From Enoplolaimus lenunculus (Eukaryota; Nematoda; Enoplea; Enoplida; Thoracostomopsidae): 64,000 bases of DNA. The notes below the pieces were generated by a model. It was not told where the DNA came from and did no database searches. It worked only from the letters and a program-made list of their open reading frames with translations. The stretch covers positions 62,001 to 126,000 of the forward strand of contig JASANG010001613.1 of the NCBI GenBank assembly GCA_030248215.1, given 5' to 3'. Shown here in pieces: positions 12,101-21,525 of this stretch. Position 1 is the stretch's first letter. Each line of letters opens with the position of its first letter. The translations under genes and the position numbers were made by a program.

Positions 12101-14398
12101 TACTGTTAGTACACAAGGTCGGATCAACCACCCCCATACCTCCCATTTACGGGGCCCCCTACGTCAAAGAGAGCCGCCACCCCAACGAAGGCCCCCACAC
12201 CTAAAACGATTTTTTCAAAAAATTTGAAAAATCTTTTGATCATAGGACTCCACCCTGGAATTTTAGGGGGACCCAGCTTAGCCTGATACGGCACTATGTT
12301 AGTAGACATAAAAAAATTTCGCATGCGGCAATATTTCGTATCCGAATTCTCCTACCGGATCCGGAATTCCGGTTGTGCCTTGGATCCAAGAGTCGATTTC
12401 CACCATTGAAATCGCCAAAACTATGTGTTATATGGAGTGTAAGTGTGAAAAATGCGAGTTCTATTACAGTGTATCACATCTATATTGACCACTGGTTACT
12501 TGGACATGACATTGTTAAAACATAATTTTCTAAATAACCAATCAAAACTAAAATTCAGTCTTAGCATCGGGTTCGTAGCCAGGGTGGCGGGCATGGGGCA
12601 CTCAGTCCTTCTATGAAAGTGCGCCCTATTCAAAATTTTCAGCCTTGCTTGTAAGTCAACGAAAACCCTTGTATGCCCCTCCTGATAAACTTTTAGCTGG
12701 CTACACGCCTGGGTAGTGTTTTCTTCATTTAATATAAATGCGTCTGGTTTCTAGCTCACATCGCTAGCGAGGTTTTAATCTCAATTCTCTTTACGTTGAC
12801 TTTTGGATGCGTGCCGTTTTGATACGTTCAGTTTGTAAAAAACCTAAACAAGGGTGTATTTAACGGGAACCCAAGAAATAGGGAATTTCCACCGGACCGA
12901 CCCAAACCCAAAATTTCCTATTGGTAACCATTCCTAGAATGGCATTTGGTTTCTCGATCGCAATTTTTCGCTAATTTCACATTGCAAGTCTCGCCCGCAC
13001 CCCGAACCAGAAATTTCCGCACGAACGTTCTGGCTGATGCCCCCCACGTAGACTCGGTCTAAAAGTAAACAACCTTGAATTGCAATTGTAGGGGCCTCCC
13101 AAACTTATTCGGTGCCCCTGAAATATAATTTTCTGCGGACGCCCCTGATTTTCTGGATCCGGTACTGCTGGAACAGGTTCCGCATTGTACCTTGCACTTT
13201 CCTGTTACTCACAATACTTTACGGGAGTGGGACGAATTGTACTTAAGGGTGCTAATTTAAACAGATTTCAATGGGTAGCATTTCTGAGCACGGTTTCGAT
13301 CTCAACAAGTTTAGAATAGTACACTGCAAAAAATGGTGAGTCAAACTGACTGCCTCCGAAATAGGCTCTACGGAGCTACACAAACTGAGTCAAAATTCTA
13401 CTCCACCAGTGTCACATTCGACTCACTAAGTCGCCCGTTTGCGTCTGGCGGAGTCGAATTAGTCTCAGTTTGTGAAGTGCCGTAGAGCCTATTTCGGATA
13501 GAGTCAATTTGACTCACCATTTTTTGCAGTGTGGATATTAATTGGTGAGTTTGTATTTAGCCAAATACGCATTTGAAAATTCTAATAGTAATGTGGAAAT
13601 ATTCAAGTCACTTTGCCTCGTATTGTCACTCGAGGTGAGAACAGTGACTTCAGACCGTTATACTAAGCAGTTGGAAAAGCAAGCATACATGGATTTCGAA
13701 CTGGACCACGTAGTCTGCCTCTTCACGTTCATCTTCGACAATATTGTGGACTCGTATACTGCCGGCAAGTATACATATATACTGCAGGGCATTATATTGC
13801 ATGCGCACATAACAGACAAGCATGTCAACCTGAGCATTACTGAAAATAAGCAATAATGACAATAAAGACGTTGTTTCACTTCTAAATCACCTTTCTATAA
13901 TCTTAATTTTAAGTCTAATCTTCGTTAGTATTGAATATAATTTTCTTGTTGTTTTCAAATTATATTTATTTTTAGGAAAAATTCACTCACGCGTATCAAG
14001 TGGTGTTCAAAAACGCGTTGCTCTGTTTACAATGCCGGTCACCGCCTGCAGACCCGTACAGCCGCCGACGACAACATCGTTCTAGCGCTCGGTCTCGGCT
14101 GTCAAGTTTGACCCAGCGAACGACGAGTTCAATCGGACACAAGACATCCAATTCGATATCGTCAAGCATTCAAACTTCAACGGCAGCGGCGGCAGGGACT
14201 GCGATCCCGATTCGTTCTGTTTCTGGCCGTTTAGATAAATCGATATCAGGTTCAGCGGCTGGTCAAATCCCACCTGATGGCGACGCGCAACAAGCGACGC
14301 GCGGCGGACGAAAACGCCCACCGAAACAGTCAAGATGCCGTCAGTATATTGCGTCAGAGTTGGGTCGCGACAGCGATGACGACGATGACGAATGGTGA
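8273..14398 (+). CDS. Lkr: Receptor A: leucokinin/tachykinin-type peptide GPCR (whole gene, 4 exons, 509 aa)
   Basis: Class A G-protein-coupled receptor of the plasma membrane, probably for an amidated neuropeptide. Coding exons are 8273-9187, 10318-10418, 11707-11797 and 13976-14398, with intron phases 0, 2 and 0 and GT-AG borders throughout. The N-terminus has N-glycosylation sequons (N6, N22, N26, N29). TM1 is about residues 53-78 with GN at 71-72; TM2 has LACAD with D100; C127 and C205 should form the TM3-ECL2 disulfide. DRF (151-153) replaces DRY. TM6 has CWLP at 320-323 and TM7 has NPIIY at 361-365. From memory, FQAALLQKWLLP, SVFTLT, CWLPY and WLAMSNSC fit insect leucokinin receptors best; GPR83 and tachykinin receptors are next. 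The start is the first ATG in the open frame; an AG just upstream (about 8266) could end a 5'UTR intron. The family call is from motifs only, so the ligand is unproven. Confidence 0.85.
9467..9722. mobile_element. Palindromic MITE family T in receptor A intron 1
   Basis: CACTGTAAATTTTAGTGAGT to TGGAATTTACAATGTAG; interior AACTCA/TGAGTT repeats. Confidence 0.87.
9911..10079. mobile_element. hAT-like MITE family H (CCCGTAGCCAGCTCA) in receptor A intron 1
   Basis: GGCCCGTAGCCAGCTCACCG to CCTTGGCAACGGGTC; interior GGGGCATACAAGGGTTTTCA. About 165 bp. Confidence 0.75.
10318..10418 (+). CDS. Lkr: Receptor A exon 2 (TM6)
   Basis: 101-bp exon, phase 0 to phase 2, between TTTATAG and GTACGT. It reads VVKLLVIVV and then FCWLPYESYLLL, the TM6 toggle region, and continues to CEVKPEIN. 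Length and phases match exon 2 of receptor B exactly. Confidence 0.87.
10570..10985. repeat. AT-rich repeat in receptor A intron 2
   Basis: TTTA microsatellite, then repeated AGTTTAAGTAAAC-like motifs; the later part matches 5640-5780. Confidence 0.6.
11707..11797 (+). CDS. Lkr: Receptor A exon 3 (TM7)
   Basis: 91-bp exon, phase 2 to phase 0, acceptor AATTATAG and donor GTAAGC. It reads YHYINVIFFACHWLAMSNSC and then INPIIYGLYN, giving a canonical TM7 NPxxY. Same length as receptor B exon 3. Confidence 0.87.
11843..11987 (-). mobile_element. TTAGGC-core MITE, subfamily i, short core
   Basis: GGCCCATGTTAACAACACGG to CGGCCCTGTTCTATATATTG; only about two TTAGGC units. In receptor A intron 3. 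Confidence 0.85.
12562..12713. mobile_element. hAT-like MITE family H, inverted
   Basis: GGTTCGTAGCCAGGGTGGCG to TAGCTGGCTACACGCCTG; contains ACCCTTGTATGCCCCTCCTG. Confidence 0.7.
13050..13148. mobile_element. Dispersed repeat family S, copy 2, in receptor A intron 3
   Basis: About 100 bp; inverted relative to 825-930. Confidence 0.65.
13321..13532. mobile_element. Palindromic MITE family G in receptor A intron 3
   Basis: CACTGCAAAAAATGGTGAGT to CACCATTTTTTGCAGTG, flanked by TA/TG. Arms contain CTCCGAAATAGGCTCTACGG and its complement. Confidence 0.9.
13533..13975. other. End of receptor A intron 3
   Basis: Contains a 104-codon open frame (13542-13856) overlapped by equally long antisense frames. 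It begins at the edge of a MITE and shows no recognisable domain, so it is left uncalled. Confidence 0.5.
13976..14398 (+). CDS. Lkr: Receptor A exon 4 (C-terminal tail)
   Basis: Acceptor TATTTTTAG at 13975, stop TGA at 14396-14398, 140 residues. It opens with EKFTHAYQVVF (helix 8), carries a Cys pair (CLQC) suited to palmitoylation, then a Ser/Arg-rich low-complexity tail. It ends with QYIASELGRD followed by an acidic run. The QYIASELG terminus is shared with receptor B although the tails between are unalike. Confidence 0.85.
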   Translation, partial: EKFTHAYQVVFKNALLCLQCRSPPADPYSRRRQHRSSARSRLSSLTQRTTSSIGHKTSNSISSSIQTSTAAAAGTAIPIRSVSGRLDKSISGSAAGQIPPDGDAQQATRGGRKRPPKQSRCRQYIASELGRDSDDDDDEW

Positions 14399-14472
14399 AT
14401 GATGACGTTATTGTCGGATGACGCGGATCAGAACGAAGAACGTCATTGCTGGCTGTCGAGTTTTACAACAAA

Positions 14473-14640
14473 TGACATCATCATATATGGTTGTCGAAAC
14501 ACAAATCGAATGACGTCATCAATACTAGTTGCCAGGACACGACATGAATGACGTCTTCATTGATGCCTGTCAAAAGTCAAAACGAATGGCGTCATCAATA
14601 CTGGTTATCGAGCCTCAAAACGAATGACGTCATCAATACT
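14473..14640. repeat. 38-bp tandem repeat with TGACGTCA-type cores, 3' of receptor A
   Basis: The cores TGACATCA, TGACGTCA, TGACGTCT, TGGCGTCA and TGACGTCA start at 14473, 14511, 14549, 14587 and 14625, exactly 38 bp apart. The unit also carries CAATACT.GTT and GTCGA segments. A further TGACGTCA is at 14820. TGACGTCA is the CRE/ATF palindrome, but here it lies in the probable 3'UTR or downstream flank. Confidence 0.8.
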
Positions 14641-14644
14641 TTTT

Positions 14645-15140
14645 GTTGGATCTCAAAATTCGTCGCTTTCTGCCACAAAACAAATAATGTCATCGCTTGT
14701 TGGCAAAGCTTAAATCATCTGACATATGGCGATATGGCAGATCTCGCATATGAAAACCACCGCAGCTATCGAAGTAAAACCGAACGACCTGATTGGTTGA
14801 TTTTACAAATCGAAGTAAAATGACGTCATTTTGTCGGCAGGATTCAAAAACAAGATGGTCTTCGCTGGCTACTGAGCTTTGAATGAATGAGTTATTCGTT
14901 TGAAAAATTGGTTGAATCGACTAGTTTCTGTCAAACCTGTAGTAATGAAGACAAAAGGATGGAACATCGTTTTCCGGTCTGAAATGCTTTGATATGCAAT
15001 GGAAGTATTCAACTGGTATTCAAAATTAAACCATGCAGTTGGACTAATCTCCAGTCAGTAATAGGTTTTCAAACAAGCAAACTGTGCCAAGGTGCATATT
15101 CGAAACTTGTCTCACGATGGCGAATAATGTGCCAAATTTT
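14645..15140. other. Receptor A downstream flank
   Basis: Degenerate continuation of the 38-bp repeat to about 14830, then unique sequence. No clear AATAAA close to the stop, so the 3'UTR end is unknown. Confidence 0.45.
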
Positions 15141-15331
15141 GGCCCGTGTGAAAATCAAAATTGGAACGTTTTTTTGTGGGACTAGAATAGAATAAGTATA
15201 AGCATAAGACTAAATTTTTTGCTTGGCTTAGGCTTAGGCTTAGGCTTAAGAATAAACTCATTCCTTACGCTTAGGCTTAGGCGTAGGAATAAGCTTATAA
15301 TACTGTTCCGCCCCTGTTCTGTATTTTGGCC
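15141..15331 (-). mobile_element. TTAGGC-core MITE, subfamily i/ii
   Basis: GGCCCGTGTGAAAATC to CCGCCCCTGTTCTGTATTTT; two TTAGGC clusters separated by AATAAACTCATTCCTTACG. Confidence 0.82.
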
Positions 15332-15731
15332 CACATTAGTAGCTCGATTTGAAATGATTGTACATTTACAAAATTTATCATCAACTGGTGACAGATGTTA
15401 CACACATTTGAGAATACGAGCATAACATTCAGGTTAAACCTGATTTTCAGACTTGCAATGAAATTTAAAATTGCTTAAGCCAGCTAACAGATTTCGTTGC
15501 CGAGCCCAAAATTAACTTAAAATATACGGGTTCTCTTCGACTATGTTCCTATATATTTTGCCGTAAAAGTGTGAAGACCTGGGGTATATACAAGGGAGGG
15601 TTAAGGAAGATAAATGCCACAAAAACTTCTGGAAGGACTAAAAAAGCCACCTTTACAGGCTGTAGGGTACACCTGTAAAGCTGTATTTTTCTTGCTCGCT
15701 ATGCTCACTCGACAAAAACTATTTTGACGTG

Positions 15732-15962
15732 CACTGTAAATTCCATTCAGTTCATTTCGTCTCAAACTGAGTTCACTCACTCTACATGAGTTAGGACTAT
15801 CAGAACTCATAATTCTGAGTTGATACAACGCATTCTTATTTATTTAGTTAACTTTCCCGGAATCAATTCAACTCAGAGTGAGTTAACGTTTACTGTTATT
15901 TTCTCAGAAATAACTAACGTTCCGTCTGAGTTGATTAATATTAACTCATTGGAATTTACAGT
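15732..15962. mobile_element. Palindromic MITE family T
   Basis: CACTGTAAATTCCATTCAGT to ATTGGAATTTACAGTGTA. Confidence 0.87.
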
Positions 15963-16471
15963 GTAGTTAGCGACTCCCGAAACGAAATCCTGCCTGCATC
16001 TCTGAAAGGAATGTGAACATCATACCGCTCAAAACAAGCTTTTCTCAATTTGATATTTTGCTTTTACTGAACATATCCGTCTGGTGTTTGACCGCTGGAA
16101 CCATTTTAACTTTAATTTCGATTTAAAATTAAAAACTCATTTTATATTGGAAAAACTGTTTTTTTCAGTTGAACGGTTTTTTTAAGCCTTTTTTCAGTGT
16201 TTTTGGGGACATTTTATAAGTGCATCAAAGTTCAAATATGGTTTCAAACTCATTTATTTAAAGCATCAATTGTGTGTTTCAAAACTCAATCAAAGGCTGA
16301 GTGCTGATTGCGGCAGATCGTACGCCTAAGACAGGCGTTATACTTGTCATGTTGAGCCGTTCAGCGCCTTCTATCGCCGTCACCACGCGGTATCGTAGGA
16401 GACCTGCGGTGACAGAGGATACTGGAAGGCGACTCAAAAGTATAACGCCACCATAAGTCTAACCGTAAACC

Positions 16472-16604
16472 GACCCATGTAAAGATCAAAACACTTAAGC
16501 TTTAGACTATTTTTCATGCTTGCCTTAGGCTTAGGCGTAGGCTTAGACTTCGGCTTAGGAATATGCTTAGAATACTGTTCCGCCCTTGTTCTTTATATTG
16601 GCCC
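16472..16604 (-). mobile_element. TTAGGC-core MITE, subfamily ii
   Basis: ACCCATGTAAAGATCAAAAC to CCGCCCTTGTTCTTTATATT, with the TTTAGACTA marker. Confidence 0.82.
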
Positions 16605-16802
16605 GTAAACCTAACAAAAAGCCTATAAAGAAGAATGGCGTTATTTTTTAATGACATCTGTCAGCGTCCGGAACTGTACCGTAACGCACGTGTAGTGTCG
16701 CATGGCACCAATTGGTAAGCATCAATTTTTTTGGCTTGCGACGCCATCCAAAGCCGTCCGTCGTTAAATGATGCCGGACGGCATTGCACGACAAGTATAG
16801 CA

Positions 16803-17005
16803 CCACCCTAAACCTAAGGGTAAGGTTATGGTTTCATCCAAGATCTAACCTAAAACCAAGGCCTAAGTTAAAGCTCAAACCTCAGCCTCGGCCTCGAAAC
16901 CTAAGTCAAAGCTTTGCATGTATGAATAAGTCCACGTCTGTGTCTAAGTCTATGCCAGACCCTACGCCTAAAACAAATCCTAAACCTAGGCGTAAGCCTT
17001 AGCCA
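16803..17005 (+). mobile_element. Degenerate TTAGGC-core remnant
   Basis: Imperfect CCTAA-rich sequence (AACCTAAGGGTAAGG to GGCGTAAGCCTTAGCC). The 72-aa open frame here is Pro/Lys low complexity. Confidence 0.6.
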
Positions 17006-17098
17006 AGCCAAATCCCAATAAATTCTTTACGATGAATACTAACTGAAATCACGTAATCCTTAAATTTCAAAACTCCCGTACACAAACAAAAGCTACCA

Positions 17099-17346
17099 CA
17101 CTGTAAATTCCAGTGAGTTGATTTTAACTCAGAATGAGTTAAATCCACTTAGAAGTCTGAGCTCTGAATTAAGCCTTTCAGAACTCACAGTTCTAAATTG
17201 AATTAACTTTTATACTGAATTAATTCATTAACTCGCATTAAACCAACTCAGAGTGAGGTAATGTTTACTGTTATTAACTCATAAATAACTAGAAATGACT
17301 AATTCGCTATCTGAGTTGATTAATCAACTCATCGGAATTTACAGTG
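17099..17346. mobile_element. Palindromic MITE family T
   Basis: CACTGTAAATTCCAGTGAGT to CATCGGAATTTACAGTG. Confidence 0.9.
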
Positions 17347-17776
17347 ATACAACTGGAACACTTGAATTTTGGGACGTCCGGAAAGAAGAACAGATATGCC
17401 ACAAGAAGTCCTCTGGGTATACGAGAATATATTTGCTAAAGTTTGATTTTACCATTTCAAATTCTAGACTGGTCATTCATTCATTTACTCTATTTTACAA
17501 CGTCTCTACAAGAACGTTGAGATAATAGAAAATGACACCTCTTACTTACAATGTAACATCTATTTGGCGGCAGACAATTTATGAACGGGGAGGGGTGCAT
17601 GGTCCAATTCACATGTGTCCCCCAATTTTTCGAGAAAACAATATTTTTAAAAGCTTATGATAAAATAGAACATAATTCATAGCTTATGTTTTTAGTAACT
17701 AAAACTGTGTTTGCTTGAAAACCAAAGTTAGCCATGAGCCTAAGCGCCGAAGCCTTAGATAGCGTTGTACTTTCTG

Positions 17777-18029
17777 CGCTGTAAATTTTAATGAGTTGAT
17801 TTTAACTCAGAATGAGTTGAATCACTCAGTCTGACTTATCAATATCAGGAACTCAAAAGTTTGAGTTTAGTCAAGTCATTCTGAGCCGATCAATCAACTC
17901 ACTTAGAGTCAACTCAACTCAGAGTGACAATCAACACAACTTAGAGTGAGTTTATGTTTACTGATATTAATTCAGAAATAACCAACTCGCTAGCTGAATT
18001 GATTAATCAACTCATTGGAATTTACAGTG
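17777..18029. mobile_element. Palindromic MITE family T
   Basis: GCTGTAAATTTTAATGAGTT to CATTGGAATTTACAGTG. Confidence 0.87.
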
Positions 18030-18555
18030 TGACTATTTTAATACCGTTTACCACCGTGGCTCAACGCACGTTAACTGCCGCAGGAGATGCAACATAACAA
18101 TTTGTCAAGTCAATTTTTTTTTGACTTTCAGCGCCGTCAAGCGCCAGTCGACGTAGGACGGCGCCGTACGTAATGTATGGCGCCACTCGAAGCCACTCGT
18201 GCCCATGCAAAAATCATCGGTGGAATGTTTTTCTACAAATAGATACTACTGTTACATTCCTGTTCTATATATCCGCCCCCTATCAGAAAGTCTGCAGTTT
18301 GCGAGTTTGCGAGTGGCATGTCTTTTATGTAAGACGAAACCCAAAAGTTCCTGGTTTGAGATAGATTTTAGTTGGCAAAGTTGAACTGAAACAAATATTA
18401 AAAATATGTTGTAGGCTTGTATGTTGCTAAAAATAGGAATAACAACAGCGAAAACAACACTTTTTCAATAATAGAAATGATAAAACATCTCTTCGCGTTG
18501 TATTCGTAGAAACGTCAAACAGTCGCTTTTGTTTATGGAAAACTCAAGAAATTAA

Positions 18556-18818
18556 CCGTTTCTCACATGAATATTTTCAATTTCATATGAGGTGTAATTT
18601 CAAGGTAAGATTCTATCACCAGTCTCACGGGAGGGAGGCGTTTACGATGACTACTGCGCTATAGGAGCTTGACGCTCGAGCTCAAGGGTACTCTCATGTC
18701 TTGTGGAGATTTTGCACTGGGCATATATGTTATAATTGGTTAACACTGCTCACAGTGTATGCATTGCTCGTACATTATTGTATTAAGTTGCTCGTAGTAT
18801 GCTCTATGAGTGAAAGGG
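18556..18818. mobile_element. piggyBac-like MITE family P, intact ends
   Basis: Flanked by TTAA on both sides (18552-18555, 18819-18822). Terminal repeats CCGTTTCTCA and TGAGTGAAAGGG. On the minus strand the core has a box A-like stretch and a weakened box B. 263 bp. Confidence 0.88.
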
Positions 18819-18924
18819 TTAACGATTGAATTATTTTGCCAATTCAAAAACTTCTATTAAAAACCAACTGGATAACCAAAGGTTTCGAATATTAAATACC
18901 TAAAGTAAACAAATCCTTCTCGAA

Positions 18925-19300
18925 AGCAACGCCTTAGACTTAGGTTTAGGTTCTGGTGTAAGTCTTTTCTTAGGCTTAGGCATACGCTTAGGCTTAGGCT
19001 TAGGAATACGCTTATATACTGTAAATTCCAATGAGTTGATTAACCAACTCAGCTAGAGAGTTAGTTATTTTTGAGTTAATAACAGTAAACATTAACTCAC
19101 TCTAAATTGAGTTGATCCTCACTCTAAGTTCAGTTGATTCCGTGTAAGTTGAATAATTAACTCAGAGTGAGTTTTTCCGACTCAGAATTCTGAGTTCTAA
19201 AAGTCCTAACTCAGATTGAGTGATTCAACTCATACTAAGTTAAAATCAACTCACTGGGATTTACTGGGTACTACTGTTACTGCCCTGTTCTATACACTGA
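18925..19300 (-). mobile_element. TTAGGC-core MITE split by a family T MITE
   Basis: Core GGCTTAGGCATACGCTTAGG up to 19015, terminus CTACTGTTACTGCCCTGTTC from 19271. The insert at a TA is the younger element. Confidence 0.82.
19016..19270. mobile_element. Palindromic MITE family T nested in a TTAGGC-core element
   Basis: TACTGTAAATTCCAATGAGT to ACTGGGATTTACTGGGTA. TTAGGC-core sequence stops at 19015 and its terminal part resumes at 19271. Confidence 0.88.
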
Positions 19301-20094
19301 CACTTTTTTCTATGTAGTACCTGTATTAACGAAGTACGAGCAGCTCTAATATTACATAAATTGCAGGGTTCTAGTGGTACTGAAAATTAACTCAGGTATT
19401 TTGAAATAAAAACCCACCCACCACTGACTATTTCAAAAATAATTTTGTGACACCATACGCATATGCCCTGTAGACCAAAAGATAAAACCGCTACCCCTGA
19501 GACAAAATAGCCAAAATTACCAAAATTGTATAGTAGGGTTTGATTTAGTGGAATTTCTTTTCAATCAAGCAATTTTTAGAATGCCTATATTATAAATTTG
19601 TAACTCACCTAAATGTATAAAAAAATTAGAAATAATCGTTAGAACAACTCCATCAGACTTTCGGATATATATCCGGAAACGGAAGCGGACACTATTTATT
19701 TCTAAAAAACGAAATTTGATATCCGGTTATACTTTGTAACTTGGTTGGTACAGAGTTTCCAAGAACTGTCAATATTGTTACAAATTTCTAACTAAGAGAT
19801 TGACAAATGAATTCTTAGAATTATTAATTTGTTTCAAAGACTCGAGTCAAAGTTTATTAGCAATGTAATCTGTTTTAGTTCGTTCATAATTCATTCAAAT
19901 AAGATCACTAAATTGTTTAAATTTGTCACAAATGACAAGTTAGGTTGCGACACGCGTCTTTGGCGTTCGCAAGGTGCCGACAGTGCGATATACCCTCATC
20001 AAAATTTCTGGTGAAACGACAAAAAAAGATACTTATTTACAGGATAATGAAACAATCTGCTCGATCTAACAGCCAAATTTAAAATTTACAATCG
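19301..20094. other. Gap: nothing recognised
   Basis: AT-rich; the 61-codon frame near 19829 has no features. Confidence 0.55.
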
Positions 20095-20597
20095 CGGCCA
20101 ATGTGACTTTAAGGGGTGTAACAGTAGTATAAGCATATTCCGAAGCGTAAGTCTAAGTCCAATCCTCAGCATAAGGATAAGCATACAACTATTAAGCCTA
20201 TGCTTAACCTTATGCAGGGTTCACGTTATAACCGGGGCAGGTGGGACACGGTTTGTCCCATGTTGATTCGACGGTTTCCGACACAAAATCGCTTAAAACC
20301 ACAGCATCATAATTCAAAAATTCAAATTTCAAATTCTAGTATCATATGATATTCAACAGGACAAATTTGGGTATGTTACCTCAACTACGCAGACATTTGA
20401 AAATATATCATATGATATTCGCAGACAATACCTCGAATATCATTTTTGAATACGATATGGGGTCTACAAGCAGACAAAATCTGACCCAATAGTCTAATAG
20501 GGACAAAACGTGTCCCAAGCTGCCCCGGTTATAACGTCAACCCCGCATTAAGTCTAAGCATAAAATAATCTAAAGCTTACTCAAAGTAACACGGGCC
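20095..20597 (+). mobile_element. TTAGGC-core MITE, subfamily iii, split by another TIR element
   Basis: GGCCAATGTGACTTTAAGGG start; degenerate core (AAGTCTAAGTCC); right part resumes at 20547 and ends CAAAGTAACACGGGCC. Confidence 0.75.
20213..20546. mobile_element. TIR element nested in a TTAGGC-core MITE
   Basis: Terminal repeats CAGGGTTCACGTTATAACCG and CGGTTATAACGTCAACCCCG pair over about 28 bp with two mismatches. Inside, GTGGGACACGGTTTGTCCCA mirrors GGGACAAAACGTGTCCC. Single copy in this window, no open frame. Confidence 0.75.
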
Positions 20598-20717
20598 GCA
20601 ATAATTACAAAATAACTTTACAACTCGCTACGTTTGCTGACAAAAATAAATTAAATGATATGTACTCTTGAAATAAAACCAATACCACGCATGTAATATG
20701 TGTTGCTGATGTGCTAT

Positions 20718-20930
20718 ACACTGCAAAAAATGGTGAGTCAAATTGACCCTCTGCGAAATAGGCTCTGCGGGACTACACAAACTGAGTCAAATTAGACTAA
20801 ACAAGAGTCAAATTCGGCTCACTGAGTCGCACGTTTGACTCTAGCAGAGTCGAATTTGACTCAGTTTGTGTAGTCCCGTAGAGCCTATTTCGGAGAGAGT
20901 CAATTTGACTCACCGTTTTTTTGCAGCGTA
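20718..20930. mobile_element. Palindromic MITE family G, near-consensus
   Basis: CACTGCAAAAAATGGTGAGT head and CACCGTTTTTTTGCAGCG tail, TA on both sides. Arms pair over about 100 bp. Confidence 0.92.
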
Positions 20931-21111
20931 CCGTCACACAGTCAAGGTGTTATAGCGAATCTAGGGGCAGGACCAAAAAACGGGCTTAATTTTAAAAATC
21001 TTACTAGTTTTTGATAATCTTTAAATTCTTTAAATATAAAGAATAAAACGTCTCGTATTTTAGGTATATGGTTGGAAAATATTACTTCGAATCTAGCCAA
21101 TGGAAGCACGC

Positions 21112-21525
21112 GGCTGAGTTAATACGAGCCTTGTGGGAAACGGCTGTGTTAATACGAGCCTTGTGGGAAACGGCTGTGTTAATACGAGCCTTGTGGGAAA
21201 CGGCTGTGTTAATACGAGCCTTGTGGGAAACGGCTGTGTTAATACGAGCCTTGTGGGAAACGGCTGTGTTAATACGAGCCTTGTGGGAAACGGCTGTGTT
21301 AATACGAGCCTTGTGGGAAACGGCTGTGTTAATACGAGCCTTGTGGGAAACGGCTGTGTTATACGAGCCTTGTGGGAAACGGCTGTGTTAATACGAGCCT
21401 TGTGGGAAACGGCTGTGTTAATACGAGCCTTGTGGGAAACGGCTGTGTTAATACGAGCCTTGTGGGAAACGGCTGTGTTAATACGAGCCTTGTGGGAAAC
21501 GGCTGTGTTAATACGAGCCTTGTGG
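21112..21525. repeat. 30-bp minisatellite, about 13.5 copies
   Basis: Unit contains TTAATACGAGCCTTGTGGGA then AACGGCTGTG. Copies are essentially identical; one near 21360 lacks a single A. The unit length is a multiple of three, so long open frames arise in several frames and are artefacts. Confidence 0.97.

Noticed and set aside
13542-13856. 104-codon frame in receptor A intron 3
   Set aside because: Similar-length frames on the opposite strand, starts at a MITE edge, no domain; A and B exon phases need no exon here.
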